Of a stretch of DNA of 64,000 bases, positions 36,101 to 45,522 are shown piece after piece. The notes below the pieces were generated by a model. The model saw only the letters and a program-made list of their open reading frames with translations. It ran no database searches and was not told the origin of the DNA. Origin of the DNA: Pseudomonas brassicacearum subsp. brassicacearum (GTDB taxonomy: Bacteria; Pseudomonadota; Gammaproteobacteria; Pseudomonadales; Pseudomonadaceae); NCBI RefSeq assembly GCF_008801605.1, contig NZ_VZPJ01000005.1:372001-436000 (forward strand), written 5' to 3'. How positions within the stretch are numbered: the stretch's first letter is position 1; each line of letters begins with the position of its first letter. The position numbers and the translations under genes are program-made.

Positions 36101-37707
36101 ACAACCTCGACATTGCCGGCAAGCCGCTGCATCTGCCGGTATTTACAGTGCCGCTGGGCCCTCGCGCGTTGCTCGGTAGCCCTGTACTGAATACTTCGGA
36201 CAATACGGTTCGAGGGCTGCCGAGTGCATCGATCCCACACTATCGGTTCTCGATCATGCACAGCCAGGCGTTGAGTGCAGTGGAAAGCCTCAGCCAATTT
36301 GGCGCTTCGCTGTTGTCGCTGATCGAGCACAAAGAACAGGCCCAGTTGCAGGAGCTACAGCAGCAGCAAGCATGGAACCTGGCGAAAATCTCGGTCGACC
36401 TGCAACGCCAGGCCTTGAACATCGACCGTCAGCAACACCAGGCGCTGCTGGCCAGCCAGGCGATTGTCCAAAGCCGAATCGACCACTACAAAATGCTGCT
36501 GGAAAAGGACGTCAGTCCAAACGAGAGACTGGCCACCCAGTTTCAACTGGCCAGTGGCACGGCCGAGATCGTGGCAACGGCGTGCCAGATCGCGGCAGGG
36601 GGCTTGATGGTGATTCCGAACATTGCCGGCTTCTCCTTTGGCGGCAGCCGCTGGGAAGGTCCGATGCTCTCTGCCAGCGCATCAGCCCACAGCGCCGCCA
36701 TTACCAGCCGTATGGCCGCAGAAAACATCGACCGCACGGAGTCGTTCAATCGCCGCCGGGATGAATGGATACAGGGACACAATCAGGCGCAGCTCGAACT
36801 TGCGCAGATCGACGCCCAACTGGCGCACTTCAACGAGCAGCAAACCGCCACCCGCCTTCAGTTACACCTGGCTGAAACCGGCCTGAGCCAAGCCAAGTCC
36901 CACTACGACTTTCTCAGCAAGCGCTTTACAAAGACGCAACTGTATCAATGGCTGAACAGCCGGTTCGCGCAGTTCTACCGCCAGGCCTACGACACAACGC
37001 TCGCCCTGTGCCTCGCCGCCGAGACCTGCTGGCAATACGAAATTGCCGAGTTCGCGACGCGATTCATCCAACCCGGCGCATGGAATACCACCTATCGAGG
37101 GCTAGGAGCAGGCGAGCAATTGAAACTCAGCCTGTTGAACATGCAGGCCAGCTATCTGCGCTGTAGCGAGCGAGAGTTGGAGATCCGCAAGACGATTTCA
37201 CTGCGTCAATTGAAGGACCAGACCCCAACCTCGACGATCAACAAGCCATGGCTGGACATGCATGCCGACCTGAAGAAAGGCCAATGCACGTTCGAGCTGC
37301 CCCACGAACTGTTCGACGCTGATTACAAGGATCAGAAACATTACCTGCGGCGGATCAAAACCATCAGCGTTTCCCTGCCGGTCGTCGTCGCTCCTTATGA
37401 AAACATCCGGGCCACGCTGACCCAGACCTCCAGCAAAGTGTTCATGGCCCCTGATGACCCGCGACAGGTCATGGAGGACCGGCGCGCCAACCAACAGATC
37501 GCCCTTTCCACTGGTGTCGACGACAACGGCTTGTTCACCCTGAACTTCAACGATGAACGCTACCTGCCGTTCGAATACACCGGCGCTGTCTCCACGTGGC
37601 AACTGACCTTCCCCAATCCTCAGGCACAAAAAGACCTGTTGGAATCGCTGAGCGACGTCATCGTGCACGTGAGCTATACGGCCAGGGCCGCCGGGGGTGC
37701 GCAATGA
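33106..37707 (+). CDS. Tc toxin TcA subunit, C-terminal part (TcaB-like pore and TcB-binding protein)
   Basis: ATG 33106 (MTVAMKKQLDESLRD) has AAGGA 6 nt upstream. The 1533-aa protein carries the neuraminidase-like/ABC-toxin N domain (ASLQQYINRILMNMEPGYD; LNGYIDGEDFANSTYYFIAKSR), a central receptor-binding section, a coiled pore-forming stretch (about 1085-1330, with GGLMVIPNIAGFSFGG at its hydrophobic centre) and the C-terminal TcB-binding domain (YLRRIKTISVSLPVVVAPYENI). It would form the pentameric translocation channel with the preceding protein. The section around residues 325-625 is visibly AT-richer than its flanks. The stop overlaps the TcB start by ATGA. Confidence 0.88.
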   Translation: MTVAMKKQLDESLRDAQLALYLDKVAPDNDPTGTVRLKTPQDLYEYWLLDVLVSQDVPTTPVACAIASLQQYINRILMNMEPGYDQASITPEHLQTWRNEMHQYPIWAAHQKLLYFPASYLDPALRNNKSGNFQQLENDLNQSRIQADAVQSAVMAYLTRFEEIANLNILNGYIDGEDFANSTYYFIAKSRSENTYFWRSLDMAQRPLDGTPPEAPAIAAKRDQPDPYAWSDWEKADVPIPESAVEHTIRPVWFNNRLFVAWAECIQQDPRAFTIDTAHTSAGQSGTSHPLLRLSFCFKKQDGNWSTPRVGLQGYCNDKALCGKDLDATRALIGSVAVHYNNGSHDSLFIALCARELKTDTPYSAGNNFRFIKTACIDKNLIPELNNSATTEQTATEKSLPYEAAVKVLTGAVEQRIQTKTRSKIILAEASLPTSMSDSMSNFDGCQKWIRIRSTHDHTASTLKLHMTADIDNRASLYEPPEKRRLRLETRHDQFPRIQIHLVFPARSLPETPYVELDAGSYLEVTSHAPLPLNQSHILSFDHMVDVLRDSEHSRGITLHAYTDLQGKLLSTEAVRHLIIESRRNSGSTTSGQVQNLSIQANNSAALNFGKALVFLDEPRNIQYVIFRQPTASAAQPLSYENLTVVAQSNPAPDLRDFFEFTWHSEDLSQDGDTFLCGVAFVYPDEPETKLYSALKAIKLNCIPAHFQAPGITPSSTAGLGTTQFIDFTHSAIKTSDAGDQLRQPIRLNTTFAAELIRRTENSLDELFDWTTQRLPEPAIPDSTHDRMDFHGPYGRYFTELFLYMPWLVAQRLNAEQRYEEAERWLRRVFDPGRGQKHCWRAVSLIDSTTPSYADQAPHDPHQIALSHPAHFRKALYFLYLDILINRGDAAYRQLTPDGLSEAKLWYVRVLDLLGPRPTVQSVDHWVSLSLQTLGETTSDDLRTFERSLARSLPSLPVRGGSLHASWPAIDSPHLRLPFNPQLLQCWDIAESRLYNLRHNLDIAGKPLHLPVFTVPLGPRALLGSPVLNTSDNTVRGLPSASIPHYRFSIMHSQALSAVESLSQFGASLLSLIEHKEQAQLQELQQQQAWNLAKISVDLQRQALNIDRQQHQALLASQAIVQSRIDHYKMLLEKDVSPNERLATQFQLASGTAEIVATACQIAAGGLMVIPNIAGFSFGGSRWEGPMLSASASAHSAAITSRMAAENIDRTESFNRRRDEWIQGHNQAQLELAQIDAQLAHFNEQQTATRLQLHLAETGLSQAKSHYDFLSKRFTKTQLYQWLNSRFAQFYRQAYDTTLALCLAAETCWQYEIAEFATRFIQPGAWNTTYRGLGAGEQLKLSLLNMQASYLRCSERELEIRKTISLRQLKDQTPTSTINKPWLDMHADLKKGQCTFELPHELFDADYKDQKHYLRRIKTISVSLPVVVAPYENIRATLTQTSSKVFMAPDDPRQVMEDRRANQQIALSTGVDDNGLFTLNFNDERYLPFEYTGAVSTWQLTFPNPQAQKDLLESLSDVIVHVSYTARAAGGAQ

Positions 37708-40700
37708 ACGAGCAACCCGCATTGCCGGTTACCGCGCCGACCCTGCCCAAGGGCGGCGGCGCCATCCAGAGCGTCGGCAAAGGTTGGGGAAACGTCGGCG
37801 CCCACGGCACCGCGTCCTACGAGATTGCGTTGCCGATTTCGCCAGGGCGCGGTTTTGCTCCGCCCTTGTCTCTGCGTTACGACAGCTCGGTCGGCAACAG
37901 CGTGTTCGGTATCGGCTGGGGACTGTCGTTACCCTGCGTGGCACGACGCACCAACAAGGGCGTCCCGGCTTATGCCGAGGATGACGAAATCATCGGCCCC
38001 AGCGGTGTGGTCTGGTTGCCCGAACGCGACGCAAACGGCGTCATCCGTTCAACCCTCATCGATCGCTACAACACGCTGGCCCTGGGCACGACCTACACAG
38101 TGACGCGCCATTTTCCAAGAGTCGAAAGCGGCTTCGACCGGATTGAACATTGGTCGTCGAACAACGACAAACCAGGTTTCTGGCTCGTGCACGGTGCCGA
38201 TGGCAGCCTCCATCTGTTCGGCAAGAATCCCCAGTCGCGCCGGGCAGATCCCCAGCAAGCAAGCCGTGTCGGTGAATGGCTGCTGGAGGAAAGCCTGAAC
38301 GCTCGCGGCGAGCACATTCTTTATCAATACACGGGGGATACGTCGGCCCAACGCTATTTGAGCCATGTGCGCTATGGCAATTTCAAGGCCGACGCCGACC
38401 TCTACCTGTGGAAAGCGAGTCAACCCACGGCTGTGCAATGGCATTTCGAATTGGTGTTCGACTATGGCGAACGAAGCACCGGGTACGACCAGCGACCGCG
38501 CTATGAAGGCCAGCGATGGCAACCCCGTAGCGATGCTTTTTCCACCTTTGCCTACGGTTTTGAACTACGCACCGAGCGCCTGTGTCGCCAGGTGTTGATG
38601 TTCCACTATTTTCCCGAGGAACTGGGCACCGCCCCCGCCCTCGTTCGGCGCCTGCTGCTTGATTACCGCCAGACGCCGTTGGGATATCACCTCCTGAGCA
38701 CAGCCCATGATCAGGCGTTCGACGATCGCGCAATGGCGCAGAACCGCCCTCCCCTCGAGTTCAGCTCCAGCGAGTTCAAGCGCTTGCCAGATCCTCCCGC
38801 CTGGCAACGTTTCCAAGACATGCCAGGCCTCAGCGGCGACCTGGGTTTTCAACTGGTGGATCTGTACGGTGAAGGTCTGCCCGGTGTGCTCTATCAAAGC
38901 GACACTGGCTGGTATTACCGCGAACCCATTCGAGCCAAAACCAAGACGGACGAAGTGGATTACGAGCAGTGGCAAGCGCTGCCCGGCATCCCCGTCGCCG
39001 ATACGGCAAAGCCGCTGCGCCAGACGCTAGGCGACCTCACCGGCGATGGTCGGCTGGACTGGGTCGTTGCCCAACCGGGGCTCAACGGTTTTTTTTCCCT
39101 CGGTGCTGATCGAAGCTGGTCGGATTTCGCTGCGTTTCACGCGTTCCCTGCAGAATTTTTCCATCCACAAGGGCAACTGGCCGACCTGATGGGCGAAGGG
39201 CTCGGCGACCTGGCCTTGATAGGCCCACGCAGCATTCGCCTGTATGCCAATCAGCGCGAAAAAGGCTTCGCCGCGGCCCGAGAAGTCCCTCACGACGGCG
39301 ATGACGATGCCTTGCCGGTACTCACCGCGTCACCCTCCGAGCTAGTGGCGTTCAGTGATCTGCTCGGCAGCGGCCAACAGCATCTGGTGCGCATTCGTCA
39401 CAACGAAGTGAAGTGTTGGCCAAACCTGGGTCGCGGACGTTTCGGCAAAGGCATCATGTTGGACTTTCCGGGCCTTGCCCACCAGACCTTCGATGCCTCG
39501 CGCATCCGTTTTGCGGACCTGGATGGTTCCGGTGCCACCGACCTGATCTACCTGCAAGCGGATCAAGCACTGGTCTTCATGAACCGCTGTGGCAACGGCT
39601 TCGCGCCTGCGGTTGCGCTGCCCTGGCCGGAAGGCCTGCGCTACGACCGCTTATGCCAGGTGAACATCGCCGACCTGCAAGGGCTCGGCTGCTCCAGCCT
39701 GATACTGAGCGTGCCGTACCTGACCCCGGCGCAACATTGGCGCTACGACTTTGTTCGTGAAAAACCGTATCTGCTGACCGGCACCCACAACAATATGGGC
39801 GCCGCCCACAGCATCACCTACCGCAGCTCGGCCCAGGAATGGCTGGATGAAAAGGCGGCAAGAGTAAAAGCCCGCGCCCCCCTTGCCTGTCATCTGCCGT
39901 TGCCTCTGCACCTGGTGTCGCGCCAGACCCAGATGGATGAGATCAGCGGTAATCGCCTGAGCCAGAGATTCTCCTATCGCCAGGGTTATTACGATGGCAT
40001 CGAACGGGAATTTCGCGGCTTCGGCTTGCTGCTGCAAACCGACAACGAAGCCCATCCCGACGATGCTGACTCACCAAGCTTCACCGCACCCTGCTTGAAA
40101 AAAAGCTGGTTTCATACCGGACAGTCGGTGGACATGGCCCGAACCGGCTATCACGACGCTGACCGGGCAGCCGTGGCGCTGGGCAAGGCGTTGCTGTGCC
40201 AATACGATGCTGGCAGCAATAGCGACGTACTGATTGATCCGCCAGACGCAGCGACCACCCTTGAAATGTGCCTCGCCCTGAGTGGCCATTTACTGCGCTG
40301 CGAGACCTACGCAAGGGATAAACGCCGCCAGTTGTATTCGGTCCAGGAAAACCGTTACCGGGTACGTCTGCTACAAGCGCCCGAAGGTGATCGGCGTTAT
40401 GCGCGCCTGCTGCCCTTGCTGCTTGAGTCCATCAGTTTCCTGTACGAAGGTCTGAGCGACGACCCACAGTGCCAGCACACCCTCAACTTGCAGCATGACC
40501 GCTACGGCGCCCTGACTCACAGCGTGAACGTCCATTACGCTCGACGCAAAACCGCCAGCGATACCCCGCCCTTCAGCGATGTTGACCAGCAACAATGGTG
40601 GCGAGACGCTCATGATCCGGCGCAACAGTTCTACTACTTGAGCGAAACCCGCGCCGAGTTCATCCATCTGCAAGCCTCTCAAGGATGGCGACTGGGCCTG

Positions 40701-42185
40701 CCCTATCGTCAACGCACCAACGCCTGGAAACGACCCAAGGCACCCGAGGCCGAAGGCTTGACCCCACAAGACCTGACGTATGAAAAACTCATCGGGCTCA
40801 GCAAGGAAACGGCCTGGATGACCCAGGGCGTCCTGACCGGCCTTTGCGTACAACGCTACAAAGACAGCACCCGCGCAGAAACCTTGCCGGACGGCGTCGC
40901 TCATTTCGAGGCCCTGGTCGATCATCTGGAAACCGCCGAGCTGGACGAAGTCTCCCTGCAAGCCTTTCAACTATTGCCACCGAGCTCTCGCCCCAAGGGA
41001 AGACTGCTTGAACGATGTGGCTACCATCGCATGGCCGACTTTCTTCCCGCGAGCACGCCATCGAGAACCCTCTGGTCAGTCAAAAGTGGCTTCACGACCT
41101 ATGCCGGGCTGGAGGGTTTCTATAACGCCAAGGGGTTACAGCCGAGCAGCAGCCACGGCGTGACCGAGATCAGCTATGACACGTACAACTGCTTTGTCAC
41201 CGCGTTACAGCTGCCCGATGGCTGTACCACTCGGGCCCGCTACGATTACCGCTCACTTTTGCCCGTGAGCATTACCGACCCCAACGGTAACGTACAGGAA
41301 TGCCTCGCGGACGCGTTCGGCCAAGTGTTGGCCACCAGCGTTTATGGCGACGAGAACGCCACCCGTGTGGGTTTCAAACCGCTCGAGCAGTTCGACCGAG
41401 CGCTCTTCAAAGACCCGGCAGAAGCCATCCAATCGCGCAGGGAGGCTCTACAGCAGGCCGCCACGGCCACCTATTACGCCCCCTTCAGTTGGATGGGTCG
41501 CGTATCGAAGGCGGCATTGATGGACGCCGACTGGCTCGCGCGCTGTGTGGCAAACCGTGACCTGCTCCCCACCGGGCATATCTACGCTTCGGCTCGAACC
41601 CGACTGTCGAACCTCTTGGTACTTTCTGTCGACGATGAAAAACTGAAAGGTGAACTTCACGCCTCGGTACGTGAGCCGATGCACATCACCACGCTGGTTG
41701 CCGATCGTTACCCCGATGATCACCAGAAGCAAATCCGCGTCACCGTGACGTGCTTCGACGGCTTTGGTCGCACCTTGCAAAGCAAGCAATGGGTGGAGTC
41801 GGGCATGGCCTACGTCGTGGACGCCAACGGTGAACTGACGCTCAAGGACGGCAAACCGCAGGAGCAGATCGCAGCCACCCGCTGGCGCATCAGCGAACGA
41901 GTGGAATACAACAGCAAGGGCTTGGCGATCCGCATCTACCGCCCTTACTTTGCCGATCAGCATCGCTACATCAACGATGCGTCCTTGCGGCAGTTCGGCC
42001 ACTACGACCAGCAGTTCTACGACGCGCTGGGGCGTGCGACCCACACCCGTCTCGCCAAACGAGACGGCCTTTGCTATCTGCGACGACTTACCCGCCACCC
42101 CTGGTACAGCGTGGACGAGGACGAGAACGACACGCTGGAAGACGTCATGACCGAATATCCCTCGACCGCAGGAGGTGCGGCATGA
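37704..42185 (+). CDS. Tc toxin TcB subunit (SpvB / TcdB-TcaC family)
   Basis: ATG 37704 (MNEQPALPVTAPTLPKGGGA) overlaps the preceding stop, and the 1493-aa length is standard for TcB. The N-terminal SpvB domain has GGGAIQSVGKGW, ASYEIALPISPGRGFAP and LRYDSSVGNSVFGIGWGL. FG-GAP-like beta-propeller repeats follow (DLTGDGRLDWVVAQPG; DLDGSGATDLIYLQAD), then the TcdB middle regions and a partial RHS shell. TcB joins TcC to make the cocoon that holds the unfolded toxin, and the propeller docks on TcA. The stop overlaps the TcC start (42182-42185). Confidence 0.92.
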   Translation: MNEQPALPVTAPTLPKGGGAIQSVGKGWGNVGAHGTASYEIALPISPGRGFAPPLSLRYDSSVGNSVFGIGWGLSLPCVARRTNKGVPAYAEDDEIIGPSGVVWLPERDANGVIRSTLIDRYNTLALGTTYTVTRHFPRVESGFDRIEHWSSNNDKPGFWLVHGADGSLHLFGKNPQSRRADPQQASRVGEWLLEESLNARGEHILYQYTGDTSAQRYLSHVRYGNFKADADLYLWKASQPTAVQWHFELVFDYGERSTGYDQRPRYEGQRWQPRSDAFSTFAYGFELRTERLCRQVLMFHYFPEELGTAPALVRRLLLDYRQTPLGYHLLSTAHDQAFDDRAMAQNRPPLEFSSSEFKRLPDPPAWQRFQDMPGLSGDLGFQLVDLYGEGLPGVLYQSDTGWYYREPIRAKTKTDEVDYEQWQALPGIPVADTAKPLRQTLGDLTGDGRLDWVVAQPGLNGFFSLGADRSWSDFAAFHAFPAEFFHPQGQLADLMGEGLGDLALIGPRSIRLYANQREKGFAAAREVPHDGDDDALPVLTASPSELVAFSDLLGSGQQHLVRIRHNEVKCWPNLGRGRFGKGIMLDFPGLAHQTFDASRIRFADLDGSGATDLIYLQADQALVFMNRCGNGFAPAVALPWPEGLRYDRLCQVNIADLQGLGCSSLILSVPYLTPAQHWRYDFVREKPYLLTGTHNNMGAAHSITYRSSAQEWLDEKAARVKARAPLACHLPLPLHLVSRQTQMDEISGNRLSQRFSYRQGYYDGIEREFRGFGLLLQTDNEAHPDDADSPSFTAPCLKKSWFHTGQSVDMARTGYHDADRAAVALGKALLCQYDAGSNSDVLIDPPDAATTLEMCLALSGHLLRCETYARDKRRQLYSVQENRYRVRLLQAPEGDRRYARLLPLLLESISFLYEGLSDDPQCQHTLNLQHDRYGALTHSVNVHYARRKTASDTPPFSDVDQQQWWRDAHDPAQQFYYLSETRAEFIHLQASQGWRLGLPYRQRTNAWKRPKAPEAEGLTPQDLTYEKLIGLSKETAWMTQGVLTGLCVQRYKDSTRAETLPDGVAHFEALVDHLETAELDEVSLQAFQLLPPSSRPKGRLLERCGYHRMADFLPASTPSRTLWSVKSGFTTYAGLEGFYNAKGLQPSSSHGVTEISYDTYNCFVTALQLPDGCTTRARYDYRSLLPVSITDPNGNVQECLADAFGQVLATSVYGDENATRVGFKPLEQFDRALFKDPAEAIQSRREALQQAATATYYAPFSWMGRVSKAALMDADWLARCVANRDLLPTGHIYASARTRLSNLLVLSVDDEKLKGELHASVREPMHITTLVADRYPDDHQKQIRVTVTCFDGFGRTLQSKQWVESGMAYVVDANGELTLKDGKPQEQIAATRWRISERVEYNSKGLAIRIYRPYFADQHRYINDASLRQFGHYDQQFYDALGRATHTRLAKRDGLCYLRRLTRHPWYSVDEDENDTLEDVMTEYPSTAGGAA

Positions 42186-44965
42186 ACGCACGCCTTCATC
42201 GCAAGACACCCACGGTCAACGCCATCGACAGCCGAGGCCTGCCGGTACGGCACGTCGCTTACCATCGATGCCAAATGGATGAGCCCGCCCAGGCGCGTAT
42301 CACCCAGCGAGACCATGACCTGGCCGGACGACAGGTTGCGCAGCGAGACCCTCGCCTGTTTGCCACGGCAACCGACGCCAATCTGGTCACCGTCTACAGT
42401 CTGTCCGGCAAGGCTCTGCTGGTGAACAGTGTCGACGCCGGCTGGCGACTGAACCTGCCTGGCGATGCCGGGCAGATCGTGCACCGCTGGGAGCAAAACG
42501 AACAGCATTGGCGAACGACCTACGACAACCAACTCAGGCCGACGGCAGTCCTGGAGCGAGCAGCAGGACAAGCCCCGCGCAGAGTCGAGTGCCTGCGCTA
42601 CGGCGACAGTTCGCCAGAGGCGGCGACGCGCAACCTCTGCGGTGCGCTCATCCGTCACGATGACAGCGCCGGCACCTTGCTCATCGACGAACATGCGCTT
42701 TGCGGCAAGCCGCTGAGCCAGACCAGGCGCTTGCTGGCTGACATCACGCCACCCGACTGGCCTGCCGATGAGAAAGACCGAGACTCACTGCTTGAAGAGG
42801 GAAAAGGCCACAGGACGAGTTGGTGCTATGACGCCCTCGCACAGCCCATTCAACAGTCCGATGCAACCCAGCACCAACAGCGCTACGCGTTTGATGTTGC
42901 CGGCCAACTGATGTCCGTGAGTTTGAAAATAAACAACACGGCCATTGAAAAAACCATCGCAAAGGATTTCGTCTACAACGCGCTTGGCCAAGTTGAATCC
43001 CAGACCCTCGGCAATGGTGTCATCAGCCGCGCCGTTTTCGATCCAGCCAATGGTCGACTGACCTCGCTCTGCGCATCGGTCTCTGGCCGCACCTTGCAAG
43101 ACCTGCACTACAGCTACGACGCGGTGGGCAACGTGACGCGAATCGAGGACAAGGTCCAACCTGCGCGGTTCGGCCATAATCAGCGGGTCGAAGCCATCAG
43201 CACATTCGCCTACGACAGCCTCTACCAGTTGATCCGCGCGACGGGCCGTGAAGCGGCGGGATTGAGCGTTGCGGCGCTCAGCAAGACACCGGTCGACCCC
43301 GGGCAACTGTTCAACTTTACCGAGCACTATGAATACGACGCCGGAGGCAACCTGACCAAACTGCGCCATGCTCGCGAAGGCAACCACTACACCCGGACAC
43401 TGAACATCGCTGCCACAAGCAATCGGCTCCTGTCCTGGCGCACAGGCCACTCGATGCCCGCCACAGCAATGGACTTCGATGCCAACGGTAACCAACAGAG
43501 CCTGGACCTTGGTCGGGTGTTGCAATGGAACAGCCGCAATCAACTCGACAGCGTGTTACTGGTCCAGCGCGAAGACCGTCTCCCTGACATTGAACGCTAT
43601 GGCTACGACAGCAGCGGCCTGCGGGTGCGCAAGATACAAACCACCTACGCCTCATCAGCGACGCAGACTCGAGAAGTCCGTTACTTGCCGGGCCTCGAGA
43701 TTCGCACCCGTCATGGCGAGCGCCTGGAAGTCATCACCCTGCAAGCCGGCCGTTGCAACGTGCGTTACTTGCATTGGACTGAAGGCCGCCCCTCTGGCAT
43801 TGCCGCCAATCAGATGCGCTACAGCCTGGACGATCATCTGGGCTCCAGCTCACTGGAACTCGACGACCAGGCCGCTCTGATCAGCCAGGAAAGCTACCTG
43901 CCCTTTGGAGGGACTGCCTGGATAGCCTCCCGCTCGGCCGTGGAAGCCGATTATCGGACCCTTCGCTATTGCGGCAAGGAGCGCGATGCCAGCGGCTTGT
44001 ATTACTACGGACACCGGTATTACGCACCCTGGCTGCAACGCTGGATCAGCCCGGATCCGGCGGGAGCGGTGGACGGGTTGAACCTGTATTGCATGGTCGG
44101 GAATAACCCGCTGCGATTCGTCGACCATCAAGGGCTGGTGCTCGTTGACGCTCAAGGGCGGGACATTGACCCATTCGAATGGACCCAGCGTGATGGTCAC
44201 GAACGCTCGAAAAAAATGATGTTGCCCCCGCCGACAAAGCGTACGAAACAATCTGCGCAAATGCACGGAGAGGGTTTCGATAGCAACCCCAGCTTCAGCA
44301 AGACAAAGCGCAAGGAACTGGTCGTTCACGCCTATGGCGTTATTCAGGACCGCACGGGCGATAACGATATGGTCCTCAACGAGCATTACAACCTGCCAGC
44401 GCCCAGATCCGGCCCAACGGGATATCGCGGGGTAGACCAGGATTACGACGGCTCCGCCACCAGCGAGAAGTTCTACTTGAACTTCGGCAGCTACAAGATC
44501 AGCAATACGCCTGATTACATCGAACACTTGGCCGACAATTACCGCGACCGGAAAAAAGACCCAAACCATCAATTTCAAGTCGACCCTGAAGCGCTGAAGC
44601 TCGACCCAACGCTGAGCAGGACAATCGACAACCTGTATGAACTCCAAGGTCCGACCCGCGAGCTCATCGAAAAGCATATCGATGCCTGCAACGCAATCAT
44701 TCCCATACGAGCCGGAGGACCGGGAGCCCATGGCGAAGTTGGCGTGTTGAACTCAGTTGTTGCGCTGTATCCGGGCCAAGCTGAACGGGTGCTTTCGGAT
44801 ACGACGCTGTTCACCGAAAAGCTGACGGGGCAGCTGACCCAGCCGGAGCCATTTATTGCCTGCTTCAACTGCAGCGGCATCATTCCCGAAAACGTCCGCA
44901 TCTCGACCGGCCGCAACCCCAGGAACTATGGGGTGTACAACTTTCATGTATCGGAAATCAAATAA
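42182..44965 (+). CDS. Tc toxin TcC subunit with predicted deaminase cargo
   Basis: The 927-aa protein has an RHS/YD-repeat shell (residues about 1-640), the conserved closing core (RYCGKERDASGLYYYGHRYY, SPDPAG and VDGLNLYCMVGNNPL), and a hypervariable C-terminus (about 645-927). Asp625 and Asp631 correspond to the aspartates of TcC self-cleavage, which should release the cargo after the NNPL segment. The cargo ends with HGEVGVLNSVV (His850, Glu852) and IACFNCSGII (Cys894, Cys897), the HxE plus CxxC zinc pattern of deaminases, most like YwqJ-type. It is translationally coupled to TcB. No separate immunity gene follows, as usual for Tc loci. Confidence 0.88.
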   Translation: MNARLHRKTPTVNAIDSRGLPVRHVAYHRCQMDEPAQARITQRDHDLAGRQVAQRDPRLFATATDANLVTVYSLSGKALLVNSVDAGWRLNLPGDAGQIVHRWEQNEQHWRTTYDNQLRPTAVLERAAGQAPRRVECLRYGDSSPEAATRNLCGALIRHDDSAGTLLIDEHALCGKPLSQTRRLLADITPPDWPADEKDRDSLLEEGKGHRTSWCYDALAQPIQQSDATQHQQRYAFDVAGQLMSVSLKINNTAIEKTIAKDFVYNALGQVESQTLGNGVISRAVFDPANGRLTSLCASVSGRTLQDLHYSYDAVGNVTRIEDKVQPARFGHNQRVEAISTFAYDSLYQLIRATGREAAGLSVAALSKTPVDPGQLFNFTEHYEYDAGGNLTKLRHAREGNHYTRTLNIAATSNRLLSWRTGHSMPATAMDFDANGNQQSLDLGRVLQWNSRNQLDSVLLVQREDRLPDIERYGYDSSGLRVRKIQTTYASSATQTREVRYLPGLEIRTRHGERLEVITLQAGRCNVRYLHWTEGRPSGIAANQMRYSLDDHLGSSSLELDDQAALISQESYLPFGGTAWIASRSAVEADYRTLRYCGKERDASGLYYYGHRYYAPWLQRWISPDPAGAVDGLNLYCMVGNNPLRFVDHQGLVLVDAQGRDIDPFEWTQRDGHERSKKMMLPPPTKRTKQSAQMHGEGFDSNPSFSKTKRKELVVHAYGVIQDRTGDNDMVLNEHYNLPAPRSGPTGYRGVDQDYDGSATSEKFYLNFGSYKISNTPDYIEHLADNYRDRKKDPNHQFQVDPEALKLDPTLSRTIDNLYELQGPTRELIEKHIDACNAIIPIRAGGPGAHGEVGVLNSVVALYPGQAERVLSDTTLFTEKLTGQLTQPEPFIACFNCSGIIPENVRISTGRNPRNYGVYNFHVSEIK

Positions 44966-45037
44966 TGAGCCGAGACGTTGAAACAAGCCATGCCCTGAAC
45001 CTGGAGCACGGCCCGGAAAGAACATGGGTATCTGGCT

Positions 45038-45406
45038 CTAGACATTAATCGCATTGGTAAACACCAACCGATTCCCGAACGGGTCACTGATCGCCATGTC
45101 CTGGCTACCCCAGGGCATGGCCTGGATCTGGGGGTGGGCGTAGCGGTATTGCTTGGCCAGCAATTGCTGCTGGAACGCTTCCAATTCATCGGTCTCGATC
45201 CGCAACGCCGAGCCCGGTGTGCAATCGCCATGGTGCTCGGACAGGTGCAGCACGCAGTCGCCGCGGGAGACTTGCAGGTACAGCGGGAAGTCGTCACCGA
45301 AGCGATGTTGCCAATCGACGGTAAAGCCCAGGAAGTCGACATAGAACGCCAACGCCTTGGCTTCATCGAAGATCCGCAGGATTGGGGTGGTTTTACCGAA
45401 GCTCAT
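45038..45406 (-). CDS. Glyoxalase/bleomycin-resistance-like (VOC) protein
   Basis: ATG 45406 (MSFGKTTPILRIFDEAKALA) has GGGAG 6 nt upstream and gives 122 residues with the beta-alpha-beta-beta-beta VOC fold. It reads FYVDFLGFTVDWQHRFG, LHLSEHHGD, ALRIETDELEAFQQQL and ISDPFGNRLVFTN. Relatives bind metal and act as dioxygenases, glyoxalases or drug-binding resistance proteins. GSQDMAISDPFGNRL is close to bleomycin-resistance-type members, but substrate and activity cannot be told from sequence. It is monocistronic and convergent with the Tc operon. Confidence 0.75.
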   Translation of the reverse strand: MSFGKTTPILRIFDEAKALAFYVDFLGFTVDWQHRFGDDFPLYLQVSRGDCVLHLSEHHGDCTPGSALRIETDELEAFQQQLLAKQYRYAHPQIQAMPWGSQDMAISDPFGNRLVFTNAINV

Positions 45407-45522
45407 GGGTTGCTCCCTGGCTGAAAAGACCCAGTGTAGATGGGTTGATCCCAATGCTTCGGCCTTGAGCCCGGCTTCTTGAGTGTCGCAGTGCCATTAT
45501 TGTGGCACCAATTAACGTTATT

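Noticed and set aside
45491..45507. GTGCCA ... TGGCAC hairpin between the glyoxalase-like gene and the D-aminoacylase gene as a terminator
   Set aside because: The stem is only 6 bp and no T-run follows on either strand.
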